From assembly GCA_002403115.1 (NCBI GenBank), contig DHHE01000036.1, forward strand, positions 1-12,057: a stretch of DNA of 12,057 nt. The letters run 5' to 3'. Positions within the stretch are counted from its first letter, which is position 1. Every line of letters starts with the position of its first letter. Positions 1 to 5,300 of the stretch are shown piece after piece. This DNA is from a bacterium UBP2_UBA4780 (lineage in GTDB: Bacteria > Edwardsbacteria > AC1 > EtOH8). The translations under genes were made by a program, and so were the position numbers. The notes under the pieces are model-generated. The model ran no database searches and had not been told where the DNA came from. It worked only from the letters and a program-made list of their open reading frames with translations.

Positions 1-384
1 AAACTTCGGCCGGTGGAGAGCAACACCGCCGGGTTCTACCTGGCCGGATGCGCCCAGGCTCCCAAGGACATCCCGGAGGCGGTGGCCCAGGCCTCGGGGA
101 CGGCGGCCAAGGTGGCGGCCCTGTTCTCCGGCGACCACCTGGAGCACGAGCCCATCGTGGCCGCGGTGGACGAGGACCTGTGCTCCGGTTGCCGCATCTG
201 CGTCACCGCCTGCCCCTACGGGGCGCGGGAGTACGACGCCGAGAAGAAAAAGGTCAAAGTAAACGAGGTGCTTTGCGAGGGCTGCGGGGCCTGCGTGGCC
301 GCCTGCCCCTCGGGGGCCACTTCGCAGCGCAACTACAAGGACCAGCAGATATACGAGATGATCTCGGCGGCGCTGGAGGAGTGA
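1..384 (+). CDS. hdrA: Heterodisulfide reductase subunit A, C-terminal part (5' end outside window)
   Basis: The frame is open from base 1 to the TGA at 382-384 and gives the last 127 residues of an HdrA-type protein. It opens with KLRPVESNTAGFYLAGCAQAP, the conserved end of the flavoprotein domain; the glycine-rich stretch before PKDIPEAVAQ is typical of HdrA. Two [4Fe-4S] ferredoxin motifs follow, CSGCRICVTACP (about residues 59-70) and CEGCGACVAACP (about 90-101). In the family HdrA carries FAD and is the site of flavin-based electron bifurcation, taking electrons from MvhD and sending them to ferredoxin and to HdrBC; it is cytoplasmic. The GTG at base 13 is an internal valine codon, not a start. 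The following mvhD, mvhG and mvhA genes support the assignment. The gene is cut by the window edge, not visibly broken. Confidence 0.93.
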   Translation, partial: KLRPVESNTAGFYLAGCAQAPKDIPEAVAQASGTAAKVAALFSGDHLEHEPIVAAVDEDLCSGCRICVTACPYGAREYDAEKKKVKVNEVLCEGCGACVAACPSGATSQRNYKDQQIYEMISAALEE

Positions 385-816
385 TTTTCGCCACGGATTT
401 TCACGGATGGCCGCGGATATGCTCCTATATCGGGAGACGACAGACCGAATCCTCAAGGGCTTCTATGAGGTCTACAACGAATTGGGAGACGGGTTTCTGG
501 AATCAGTCTATGAAAATGCGTTGTTCCTGGTTCTCAAAGACTATGGACTGAATGTTGAAAGGCAAAAGGATATTCCGGTATTATTCCGAGGGACCAATGT
601 TGGTGATTTCAAGGCGGATATTGTCGTTGATAGTAAAATAATTATTGAATTGAAGGCGATCCAACGACTCGACAGGATTCACGAAGCCCAGGTCATCAAT
701 TATCTAAAAGCAACAGGTATCGAGGTAGGCCTACTTTTGAATTTCGGCCCAAGGCCGGAGTTCAAAAGGATCATCTTCAACAAGGAAAGAAATCAGTGTA
801 AATCCGTGGCAGAAAA
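385..816 (+). mobile_element. Palindrome-bounded unit carrying a GxxExxY nuclease-fold gene
   Basis: Seen: imperfect terminal inverted repeats of 19 bp lie at 390-408 and 792-810 and match at 17 of 19 positions, with the outer 11 bp perfect (GCCACGGATTT against AAATCCGTGGC). Beyond one unpaired A at 811 the pairing continues for 5 bp (TTTTC 385-389 with GAAAA 812-816). The left arm holds CACGGAT-type heptamers at a 10-bp period (392, 402, 412). The enclosed sequence is much more AT-rich than hdrA and mvhD. Inference: this is an inserted unit in what would otherwise be a gap of about 20 bp between hdrA and mvhD. I see no clear target-site duplication. Mobility is not shown by the sequence. Confidence 0.6.
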
Positions 817-823
817 GGGATAA
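407..823 (+). CDS. GxxExxY family protein (PD-(D/E)XK nuclease fold)
   Basis: 138 residues. The name-giving motif is at G29-F-L-E32-S-V-Y35, followed by ENAL. The nuclease-like core is visible as D71 (in DFKADIVV), a hydrophobic strand and E81-L-K83, then HEAQVINYLKATGIEVGLLLNFG (residues 92-114), the most conserved stretch of the family. Pfam places these proteins in the PD-(D/E)XK superfamily (PDDEXK_3); I know of no proven cellular role. The ATG at 407 lies in the left terminal repeat; another ATG at 419 is possible, and neither has a good ribosome binding site. The last residues (KSVAEKG) are read through the right repeat into the mvhD ribosome binding site, so the C-terminal tail is probably not functional. 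Stop codon and mvhD start are separated by one base. AT-rich codon use contrasts with its neighbours and suggests a separate origin. Confidence 0.88.
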   Translation: MAADMLLYRETTDRILKGFYEVYNELGDGFLESVYENALFLVLKDYGLNVERQKDIPVLFRGTNVGDFKADIVVDSKIIIELKAIQRLDRIHEAQVINYLKATGIEVGLLLNFGPRPEFKRIIFNKERNQCKSVAEKG

Positions 824-824
824 G

Positions 825-1232
825 ATGTTTGAACCGAAGATAGTCTGCTTCTACTGCAAGTGGTGCACCTATTCCGGGGCCGACCTGGCCGGCACCAGCC
901 GCATGAAGTACCTGCCCAACGGGGTGGTCATCAAGACCATGTGCTCCAGCCGCATAGACCCCCAGCACGTGCTGGACGCCTTCGCCAAGGGGGCCGACGG
1001 CGTGCTCATCGGCGGCTGCCACTACGGCGACTGCCACTACGTCACCGGCAACCACCAGACCTACCGCCGGGTGGAGATGCTCAAGAAGATGCTGCCGTCC
1101 TTCGGCATCGACCCGGCACGGTTCCGGCTGGAGTGGATCTCGGCGGCCGAGGCCGGGAAGCTGGTGCACGTGATCAACGAGTTCACCGAACAGATTCGCG
1201 CATTAGGATCCGGAATACCCATTGCCCGCTAA
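825..1232 (+). CDS. mvhD: F420-non-reducing hydrogenase iron-sulfur subunit D (MvhD/FlpD)
   Basis: 135 residues, the usual length of the MvhD/FlpD family. The [2Fe-2S]-cluster cysteines are in the expected places: C8, C11 and C14 (VCFYCKWCTYSGADLAG), C40 (MCSSR), C65 and C70 (GGCHYGDCHY). The protein is the electron link between the MvhAG hydrogenase and HdrA in the cytoplasmic bifurcating complex. The ATG at 825 is preceded by AAGGGA (815-820), spaced 4 bases away; this site lies just outside the right repeat of the preceding inserted unit, so the native ribosome binding site survived the insertion. The gene ends at TAA 1230-1232, immediately followed by a CGCGAA-type palindrome. In some genomes this protein is fused to HdrA; here it is separate. 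Confidence 0.95.
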   Translation: MFEPKIVCFYCKWCTYSGADLAGTSRMKYLPNGVVIKTMCSSRIDPQHVLDAFAKGADGVLIGGCHYGDCHYVTGNHQTYRRVEMLKKMLPSFGIDPARFRLEWISAAEAGKLVHVINEFTEQIRALGSGIPIAR

Positions 1233-1236
1233 AAAA

Positions 1237-1293
1237 CGCGAATCAGCGCGAAATTATTTTATAATGATTTTAGCGTAATTAGCGTGTTTCGCG
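1237..1293. repeat. Gene-less CGCGAA-type palindromic repeat between mvhD and mvhG
   Basis: The left arm has two CGCGAA copies at a 10-bp period (1237 and 1247). The right arm has AGCGT at 1272 and 1281 and ends with TTCGCG at 1288-1293, complementary to the first CGCGAA. The middle is AT-rich (ATTATTTTATAATGATTTT). The arms pair imperfectly. The layout (repeated short units in inverted arms) is like the GxxExxY-unit ends at 390-408 and 792-810, but the unit sequence differs. It starts 4 bases after the mvhD stop and leaves the mvhG ribosome binding site intact. Confidence 0.55.
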
Positions 1294-1316
1294 GGAAAGA
1301 AAAGACGAGGTAATCT

Positions 1317-2306
1317 ATGCCTGACAAGCCGAAGATAGCGATGTACTGGGCCGCCTCCTGCGGCGGCTGCGAGATCAGTCTGGCCAACCTCCACGCCAAC
1401 ATCCTGGCGGTGGACGCGGCCTTCCAGCTGGTCTTCTGCCCATGCCTGGTGGACGGCAAGAAGCGTGACGTCGAGGCCCTCAAGGACGGCGAGCTGCTGA
1501 TCACCTTCTTCAACGGGGCCATCCGCACCGACGAGAACCAGGAGATGGCCCACCTGCTGCGCAAGAAGTCGAAGATCCTGATCGCCTACGGATCCTGCGC
1601 CTACGAGGGCTGCATCCCGGGCCTGTCCAACTTCCATTCGAAGCAGGACCATTTCAAGGCCATCTATCTCGACAATCCCAGCATCGAGAATCCGCAGAAG
1701 ATCGTCCCCCAGACCGAGACCAAGGTGCCCGAGGGGACGCTCACCATCCCGGCCTTTCACGACAGGGTCCGCACCCTGGCCCAGACTGTGGACGTCGATT
1801 ATTTCCTGCCGGGCTGCCCGCCGGAGTCCTTCAAGGTCTGGGAGGTGATCGATTCGGTCATCCAGGGCAAGGCCCTGCCGCCGAAGGGTACGATCATCGG
1901 GGCCGGCAAGTGCACGGTCTGCGACGAGTGCGAGAAGAAGAAGGAGGACAAGAAGATCAAGCGCCTCTACCGCACCCACGAGATCGTGCCCGACCGTGAG
2001 AAATGCCTGCTGGAGCAGGGCATCCTGTGCATGGGGCCGGCCACCCGGGACGGCTGCAAGGCCCAGTGCCCCAACAACGCGGACATGCCCTGCACCGGCT
2101 GCTACGGCCCGCCGTCCGGGGTGCGCGACCAGGGGGCCAAGATGATCGCCGCCTTGGGCACGGCATTGGACCTGGGCGACGTCAGCACGCTGTCCGAGGA
2201 GCAGGTGGCCGCCAGGGTCGAGGAGGTCATCAAGGCCATCCCGGACTACGCCGGCATGCTTTACAAGTACAGCCTGCCGGGCTCGATACTGGGGGGAAAA
2301 CGTTGA
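1317..2306 (+). CDS. mvhG: [NiFe]-hydrogenase small subunit, Mvh type
   Basis: 329 residues, in the range of Mvh small subunits. It carries the electron-relay clusters that take electrons from the NiFe site in MvhA to MvhD. The proximal [4Fe-4S] ligands are C15 and C18 (ASCGGCE), the GSCAYEGC region, and FLPGCPPE. A C-terminal ferredoxin-like part starts at C199 (CTVCDEC) and runs through C230 (KCLLEQGILCMG), DGCKAQC and MPCTGCYGPP, supplying the other two clusters. There is no twin-arginine signal peptide, so the enzyme is cytoplasmic, as expected for an Hdr-linked hydrogenase. The start is clear: GAGGT at 1307-1311 is spaced 5 bases from ATG 1317. A palindrome lies upstream and a 600-base insertion with a GIY-YIG gene separates it from mvhA. 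Confidence 0.95.
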   Translation: MPDKPKIAMYWAASCGGCEISLANLHANILAVDAAFQLVFCPCLVDGKKRDVEALKDGELLITFFNGAIRTDENQEMAHLLRKKSKILIAYGSCAYEGCIPGLSNFHSKQDHFKAIYLDNPSIENPQKIVPQTETKVPEGTLTIPAFHDRVRTLAQTVDVDYFLPGCPPESFKVWEVIDSVIQGKALPPKGTIIGAGKCTVCDECEKKKEDKKIKRLYRTHEIVPDREKCLLEQGILCMGPATRDGCKAQCPNNADMPCTGCYGPPSGVRDQGAKMIAALGTALDLGDVSTLSEEQVAARVEEVIKAIPDYAGMLYKYSLPGSILGGKR

Positions 2307-2312
2307 CCTAGA

Positions 2313-2351
2313 CCAGAGCTTGATCCCCGAGCGGAGTCGGGATTGCTCTGG
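2313..2351. repeat. Hairpin, degenerate TCGAC..GCTC family, left end of GIY-YIG unit 1
   Basis: CCAGAGC (2313-2319) pairs with GCTCTGG (2345-2351), and inside it ATCCC (2323-2327) pairs with GGGAT (2339-2343). The loop reads GAGCGGAGTC, the reverse complement of GACTCCGCTC, so it is a slightly degenerate member of the family described at 2813-2886. There is no T-run after it, so it is not an obvious terminator. Confidence 0.6.
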
Positions 2352-2380
2352 GTAAACTCCGTCGAGGGCGACTAAATAAA

Positions 2381-2430
2381 GGTTGTCGAGCGGACCTGTC
2401 CCGAGCATAGTCGAGGGAGTCGAGAAAACC
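2381..2430. repeat. Two-level nested hairpin, TCGAC..GCTC family (reverse orientation)
   Basis: Outer arms GGTTGTC (2381-2387) and GAAAACC (2424-2430) match at 6 of 7 positions. Their loop begins GAGC (2388) and ends GTCGA (2419-2423). Inside it is a complete second hairpin: TCCC (2399-2402), loop GAGCATAGTCGA (2403-2414), GGGA (2415-2418). Both levels have the same loop signature with different arms. Confidence 0.6.
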
Positions 2431-2450
2431 ACTAGGTGTACAAACACTAT

Positions 2451-2789
2451 ATGCCATACATGTACATTCTTGAATGTCGCGGCGGTTCCTACTACACCGG
2501 CAGCACCATCGACCTAAGAAAAAGGCTTGTTGAGCACCAGAACGGAACAGGCGCTAAATACACCCGGTCGAAGCTTCCAGTAAAACTAGTATACTGCGAG
2601 GAATACCCGCGAGTTGACGTTGCCTTCCGCCGGGAGAAGCAGGTTCAGAAATGGAGCCATGAGAAGAAGAAGGCATTGGTAACAGGGAGTGATGTTTCTC
2701 TTCGAAACTTGTCCGAATGTCGGAACATTACGCATTGTAAAAATGCTCCTGGTGGAGCTATTCGTGGTCATCGAGCGAAGGCGAGATGA
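2451..2789 (+). CDS. GIY-YIG nuclease family protein (unit 1)
   Basis: 112 residues from ATG 2451. The start follows the family's usual opening (MPYMYILECRGGSYYTGST); a GTG at 2436 would add five residues but lacks support. GIY-YIG hallmarks are present: YIL (5-7) and YTG (15-17) in place of the GIY and YIG strands, the Arg-rich DLRKRLVEH helix (21-29) with the expected catalytic Arg, and the metal-binding Glu E62 in FRREKQVQKWS. These make a single-domain nuclease of the UPF0213-like group; function of the stand-alone members is not established. After residue about 90 the protein departs from the family core, and its C-terminus and TGA stop lie inside a perfect hairpin (2765-2792). The ribosome binding site is weak. 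It resembles the 4522-4830 gene but the two are clearly diverged. Confidence 0.88.
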   Translation: MPYMYILECRGGSYYTGSTIDLRKRLVEHQNGTGAKYTRSKLPVKLVYCEEYPRVDVAFRREKQVQKWSHEKKKALVTGSDVSLRNLSECRNITHCKNAPGGAIRGHRAKAR

Positions 2790-2792
2790 CCA
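2765..2792. repeat. Perfect hairpin over the stop codon of GIY-YIG gene 1
   Basis: TGGTCATC (2765-2772) pairs perfectly with GATGACCA (2785-2792). The 12-base loop GAGCGAAGGCGA is the reverse complement of TCGCCTTCGCTC, one base off the TCGAC start of the family loop. The TGA stop (2787-2789) is in the right arm. Confidence 0.65.
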
Positions 2793-2812
2793 GGGCTGTG
2801 TCTGAAAAAGGC

Positions 2813-2886
2813 GGTCCCCTCGACTATCCCTCGACTCCATCTCGACTCCGCTCGATGGCCACGCTCGGGGAGCACGCTCGGGGACC
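2813..2886. repeat. Three-level nested hairpin, TCGAC..GCTC family, right end of GIY-YIG unit 1
   Basis: Outer arms GGTCCCC (2813-2819) and GGGGACC (2880-2886) are perfect. Middle arms are TCCC (2827-2830) and GGGGA (2867-2871), pairing with one wobble or bulge. Inner arms CCATC (2837-2841) and GATGG (2854-2858) are perfect. At every level the sequence just inside the left arm is TCGACT and just inside the right arm is GCTC. The two outer right halves give a tandem CACGCTCGGGGA-like repeat. This reads as successive insertion of one repeat into the loop of another. Confidence 0.7.
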
Positions 2887-2907
2887 GGTAAGCAATAGAG
2901 GAAACGG

Positions 2908-4392
2908 ATGAAACGCATCACCATCGACCCCATCACCCGGTTGGAGGGCCACGGCAAGATCGAGATCTTCCTGGACGAGCAGGGCGACGTGGCCAACTGC
3001 TACTTCCAGATACCGGAGCTGCGCGGATTCGAGCAGTTCTGCGTGGGCCGGCAGGCCGAGGAGATGCCGGTGATCACCAGCCGCATCTGCGGGGTGTGCC
3101 CCGAGGCCCACCTGATGGCCGCGGTCAAGGCCTGCGACCAGCTGTTCGGGGCCGAGCCGCCCCCGGCGGCCAAGAAGGTGCGGGAGCTGTTCTACTCGGC
3201 CTTCTTCGTCACCGACCACACCACCCACTTCTACGCCCTGGGCGGGCCGGACTTCATCGTGGGGCCGGAGGCGCCGGCGGCCGAGCGCAACATCCTGGGC
3301 GTGATCCACAAGGTGGGCCTGGAGACCGGGCAGAAGGTGATCGAGACCCGCCAGCGCAACCATCAGGTGATCCAAAAAGTGGGCGGCCGGGCCGTCCATC
3401 CCGTGGCCGCGCTGCCCGGCGGCTGGAGCAAGCCGATATCCGAGGAGCTGCGGAAGGAGATCGAGGAGACGGCCCTCAAGAACGTGGAGTTCGGCCTGTT
3501 CAGCCTCCAGGCCTTCGACGACATCGTGCTCAAGAACAAGGCCTACCTCGACCTGATAGTCTCGGACGTCTACCATCACAAGACCTACAACATGGGCACG
3601 GTGGACGAGAGGAACCTGGTCAACTTTTACGACGGGATGATCCGGGTGACCGACCCCGAGGGCCGGGAGTTCGCCAAGTACCCCTGCCGCGATTACGCCC
3701 AGCACATCGCCGAGCGGGTGGAGCCCTGGACCTACCTCAAGTTCCCCTACCTCAAGAACGTGGGCTGGAAGGGCCTGGTGGACGGGATGGACTCGGGCGT
3801 CTACTGCGCCACGCCGCTGTCGCGCCTCAACGCCGCCGACGGCATGGCCACACCCCTGGCCCAGGAACACTTCGAGAAGATGTACCAGACCCTGGGCAGC
3901 AAGAAAGCGAACGGCCGCTACCAGCCCGTCCACCACCGGCTGGTGACCCACTGGGCGCGTCTGATCGAGCTGCTCTACGCGGCCGAGCGGATGCTGGAGC
4001 TGGCCCGGGACCCGGAGATCACCTCGCCCGACGTCAGAAAGATACCGGAGAGGATAACGGGCGAGGGGGTGGGCTCGGTGGAGGCGCCGCGGGGGACGCT
4101 GACCCACCACTACGTCTCGGACGAGCGGGGGGTTCTGAAGAAGGTGAACCTGATCGTGGGGACCACCAACAACAACGCCCCCATCTCCATGTCGGTGAAG
4201 CGGGCGGCCGAGAGGCTGATCTCCAAGGGACAGGTGTCCGAGGGCCTGCTGAACAAGGTCGAGATGGCCTTCCGGCTGTACGACCCGTGCTTCTCCTGCG
4301 CCACCCACAGCCTGCCGGGGCACATGCCGCTGGTGGTGGACATCAGGGACAGCCGGGGCGGGCTGGTGGAGAGCCTGCGGCAGGATGGGTAA
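2908..4392 (+). CDS. mvhA: [NiFe]-hydrogenase large subunit, Mvh type
   Basis: 494 residues, normal for Mvh/Vhc large subunits. It holds the NiFe(CN)2CO active site that splits H2. The N-terminal ligand motif is RICGVCPEAH with C61 and C64; the C-terminal one is DPCFSCATH with C461 and C464, ordinary cysteines with no selenocysteine codon. The 27 residues after H467 are the expected C-terminal extension removed by the maturation protease after nickel insertion, so the encoded form is a precursor. The N-terminus (ITIDPITRLEGHGKIEI) is typical of group 3 hydrogenases. The ATG at 2908 has GAGG at 2898-2901, spaced 6 bases. The gene is intact and strongly GC-biased. It is separated from mvhG by a repeat-rich insertion but remains co-directional, with its protease gene next after another insertion. 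Confidence 0.96.
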   Translation: MKRITIDPITRLEGHGKIEIFLDEQGDVANCYFQIPELRGFEQFCVGRQAEEMPVITSRICGVCPEAHLMAAVKACDQLFGAEPPPAAKKVRELFYSAFFVTDHTTHFYALGGPDFIVGPEAPAAERNILGVIHKVGLETGQKVIETRQRNHQVIQKVGGRAVHPVAALPGGWSKPISEELRKEIEETALKNVEFGLFSLQAFDDIVLKNKAYLDLIVSDVYHHKTYNMGTVDERNLVNFYDGMIRVTDPEGREFAKYPCRDYAQHIAERVEPWTYLKFPYLKNVGWKGLVDGMDSGVYCATPLSRLNAADGMATPLAQEHFEKMYQTLGSKKANGRYQPVHHRLVTHWARLIELLYAAERMLELARDPEITSPDVRKIPERITGEGVGSVEAPRGTLTHHYVSDERGVLKKVNLIVGTTNNNAPISMSVKRAAERLISKGQVSEGLLNKVEMAFRLYDPCFSCATHSLPGHMPLVVDIRDSRGGLVESLRQDG

Positions 4393-4411
4393 ACATAATA
4401 CTAGATGACTT

Positions 4412-4457
4412 AAAACAAAAGTCACCCTGAGCGTGTCGAAGGGTGACTTTGATTTTA
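4412..4457 (+). terminator. Hairpin with T-rich tail after mvhA; also a TCGAC..GCTC family repeat
   Basis: AAAGTCACCCT (4418-4428) pairs perfectly with AGGGTGACTTT (4440-4450). The loop GAGCGTGTCGA is the reverse complement of TCGACACGCTC, the same loop signature as the nearby hairpins. After two mismatches pairing continues (4411-4415 with 4453-4457). GATTTTAT follows the stem, so it could act as a Rho-independent terminator or 3'-end stabiliser downstream of mvhA, perhaps in both directions. Termination is inferred; the repeat identity is firmer. Confidence 0.6.
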
Positions 4458-4467
4458 TAATTCATAA

Positions 4468-4496
4468 TTGAAAAATATGCCGTCGTTCTTTAGTAT
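4468..4496 (+). promoter_or_regulatory. Candidate sigma70-type promoter upstream of GIY-YIG gene 2
   Basis: TTGAAA (4468-4473) and TAGTAT (4491-4496) are spaced 17 bases in an AT-rich stretch that follows the mvhA hairpin. GAGGTG (4510-4515) and the ATG at 4522 follow. A short CGTCG (4481-4485) / CGACG (4506-4510) inverted repeat surrounds the -10. If active, it would drive both the GIY-YIG gene and the overlapping protease gene. Similarity to consensus only. Confidence 0.4.
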
Positions 4497-4521
4497 TTGT
4501 TATAGCGACGAGGTGCAATAA

Positions 4522-4830
4522 ATGAGAAGAGAGAACTTCTACGTTTACATCCTAGCATGCCATGACGGTTCGACTTATACGGGTATAACTAACGATTTGC
4601 GCAGAAGAATTATTGAACATCAGGAAGGGTTGCTCAAAGGCTGCTACACGCACAACAGACGCCCAATAACTTTGATATATTTTGAGCATTTTAAGGACCC
4701 GATGTCCGCTATATGCCGGGAAAAACAGATTAAGAAGTGGTCGCGCGGCAAGAAACTGGCCTTAGCAAAAGGCGACACAGGCCTGTTAAAGCAACTATCC
4801 AAAGCCCATGTCTCGACAAGCTCGACATGA
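4522..4830 (+). CDS. GIY-YIG nuclease family protein (unit 2)
   Basis: 102 residues. YVYIL (7-11) and YTG (19-21) form the GIY-YIG strands, DLRRRIIEH (25-33) carries the catalytic Arg region and E67 in CREKQIKKWS is the expected metal-binding Glu. The start is well supported: GAGGTG at 4510-4515, 6 bases before the ATG. It shares the layout of the 2451-2789 protein but has different residues in most variable positions, so it is a distinct copy rather than a recent duplicate. The C-terminal VSTSST is simply the translation of the hairpin repeat (4807-4829). Its TGA overlaps the protease ATG as ATGA, so translation of the two is probably coupled. Lower GC than mvhA suggests a separate origin. 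No role in hydrogenase assembly is expected from the family. Confidence 0.88.
   Translation: MRRENFYVYILACHDGSTYTGITNDLRRRIIEHQEGLLKGCYTHNRRPITLIYFEHFKDPMSAICREKQIKKWSRGKKLALAKGDTGLLKQLSKAHVSTSST
4807..4829. repeat. Hairpin at the GIY-YIG / protease junction, TCGAC..GCTC family
   Basis: CATGTC (4807-4812) pairs perfectly with GACATG (4824-4829) around the loop TCGACAAGCTC. It encodes the last residues of the GIY-YIG protein, and its last three bases are the ATG of the protease gene. Confidence 0.65.
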
Positions 4831-5300
4831 CAAGAGAAGAAGAGAATATAGCGGGCACCATCATCATCGGCCTGGGCAACCCCATCGTCTCGGACGACAG
4901 CGTCGGCGTCTGCGCAGCGAGGAGACTTGACAAGGTTAAAGAGGTTCGAGAGGTCGCAGACGTTCATGAAGTTTACGCCGGGGGCTTAAGGTTGCTCGAT
5001 GTTCTGGTAGGCTACAAGCGGGCCATCATCATCGACGCCATGCAGACCGGGATTCAGCCGGGCACGGTTCGCCGGTTCGACATCTCCGACCTGCCCAAGA
5101 CCCGCAACCTGGCCAGCAGCCACGACTCCGACCTGCCGACCGCGCTGGAGGCGGGCCGGAAATTGGGAATGGAACTGCCCGGGGAGATCGTCGTTTTCGG
5201 CATAGAGGCGGAGGACGTCGTCAACTTCGGCGAGAAGCTGACGCCGGCGGTGGCGCGGGGGCTGGAGGAAGTCCTGGGAAAAATCAAAAATCTCCTTTGA
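4827..5300 (+). CDS. Hydrogenase maturation protease (HyaD/HycI family)
   Basis: 157 residues, the usual size. It cleaves the C-terminal extension of the large subunit after nickel insertion; here the substrate is almost certainly MvhA. Family marks are GLGNPIVSDDSVG (15-27) with the acidic Ni-sensing residue in the DD pair, the VYAGGLRLLD stretch with the second acidic residue, IIIDA, and the conserved His in ASSHDSDLP. I chose ATG 4827 because the preceding codons belong to the GIY-YIG gene and the conserved core starts soon after; the frame is open back to 4737 but that overlap is not credible. There is no separate ribosome binding site, so it probably depends on coupling through the ATGA overlap. 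The TGA at 5298-5300 lies at the edge of a palindromic repeat. Confidence 0.92.
   Translation: MTREEENIAGTIIIGLGNPIVSDDSVGVCAARRLDKVKEVREVADVHEVYAGGLRLLDVLVGYKRAIIIDAMQTGIQPGTVRRFDISDLPKTRNLASSHDSDLPTALEAGRKLGMELPGEIVVFGIEAEDVVNFGEKLTPAVARGLEEVLGKIKNLL

Larger units (their letters stand above)
2313..2886 (+). mobile_element. GIY-YIG unit 1, a palindrome-flanked insertion between mvhG and mvhA
   Basis: The whole 601-base gap between mvhG and mvhA is made of TCGAC..GCTC-type hairpins (2313-2351, 2381-2430, 2765-2792, 2813-2886) around a GIY-YIG gene. The left hairpins have the loop in reverse orientation (GAGC..GTCGA) and the outermost right one in forward orientation (TCGAC..GCTC), so the unit as a whole is inverted-repeat bounded. 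The mvhA ribosome binding site begins only 11 bases after the right end. Extent and mobility are inferred; exact ends need comparison with an uninterrupted homologous operon. Confidence 0.5.
4418..4829 (+). mobile_element. GIY-YIG unit 2, a hairpin-flanked insertion between mvhA and the protease gene
   Basis: A reverse-orientation hairpin (4418-4450) and a forward-orientation hairpin (4807-4829) of the same loop family bound an AT-rich stretch with a promoter-like sequence and a GIY-YIG gene. This is the same layout as the 2313-2886 unit in simpler form. The right hairpin contains the start codon of the hydrogenase protease. Treating it as one unit is inference. Confidence 0.5.

Noticed and set aside
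385..816. Group I intron or inserted rRNA-type intervening sequence
   Set aside because: The insertion lies between genes rather than inside one, and I see no intron core structure.
2313..2886. CRISPR array
   Set aside because: The short repeats are nested inverted copies with variable arms, not evenly spaced direct repeats with unique spacers.
4268..4310. Selenocysteine at the MvhA active site
   Set aside because: The DPCFSCATH motif is encoded with ordinary cysteine codons and no in-frame TGA.
2824..4425. 533-codon open frame on the minus strand
   Set aside because: It is the antisense shadow of mvhA, produced by high third-position GC; the protein is low-complexity and lacks any motif.
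4737..4826. Upstream extension of the protease reading frame
   Set aside because: It overlaps the GIY-YIG gene in another frame, and the conserved protease core begins shortly after the ATG at 4827.
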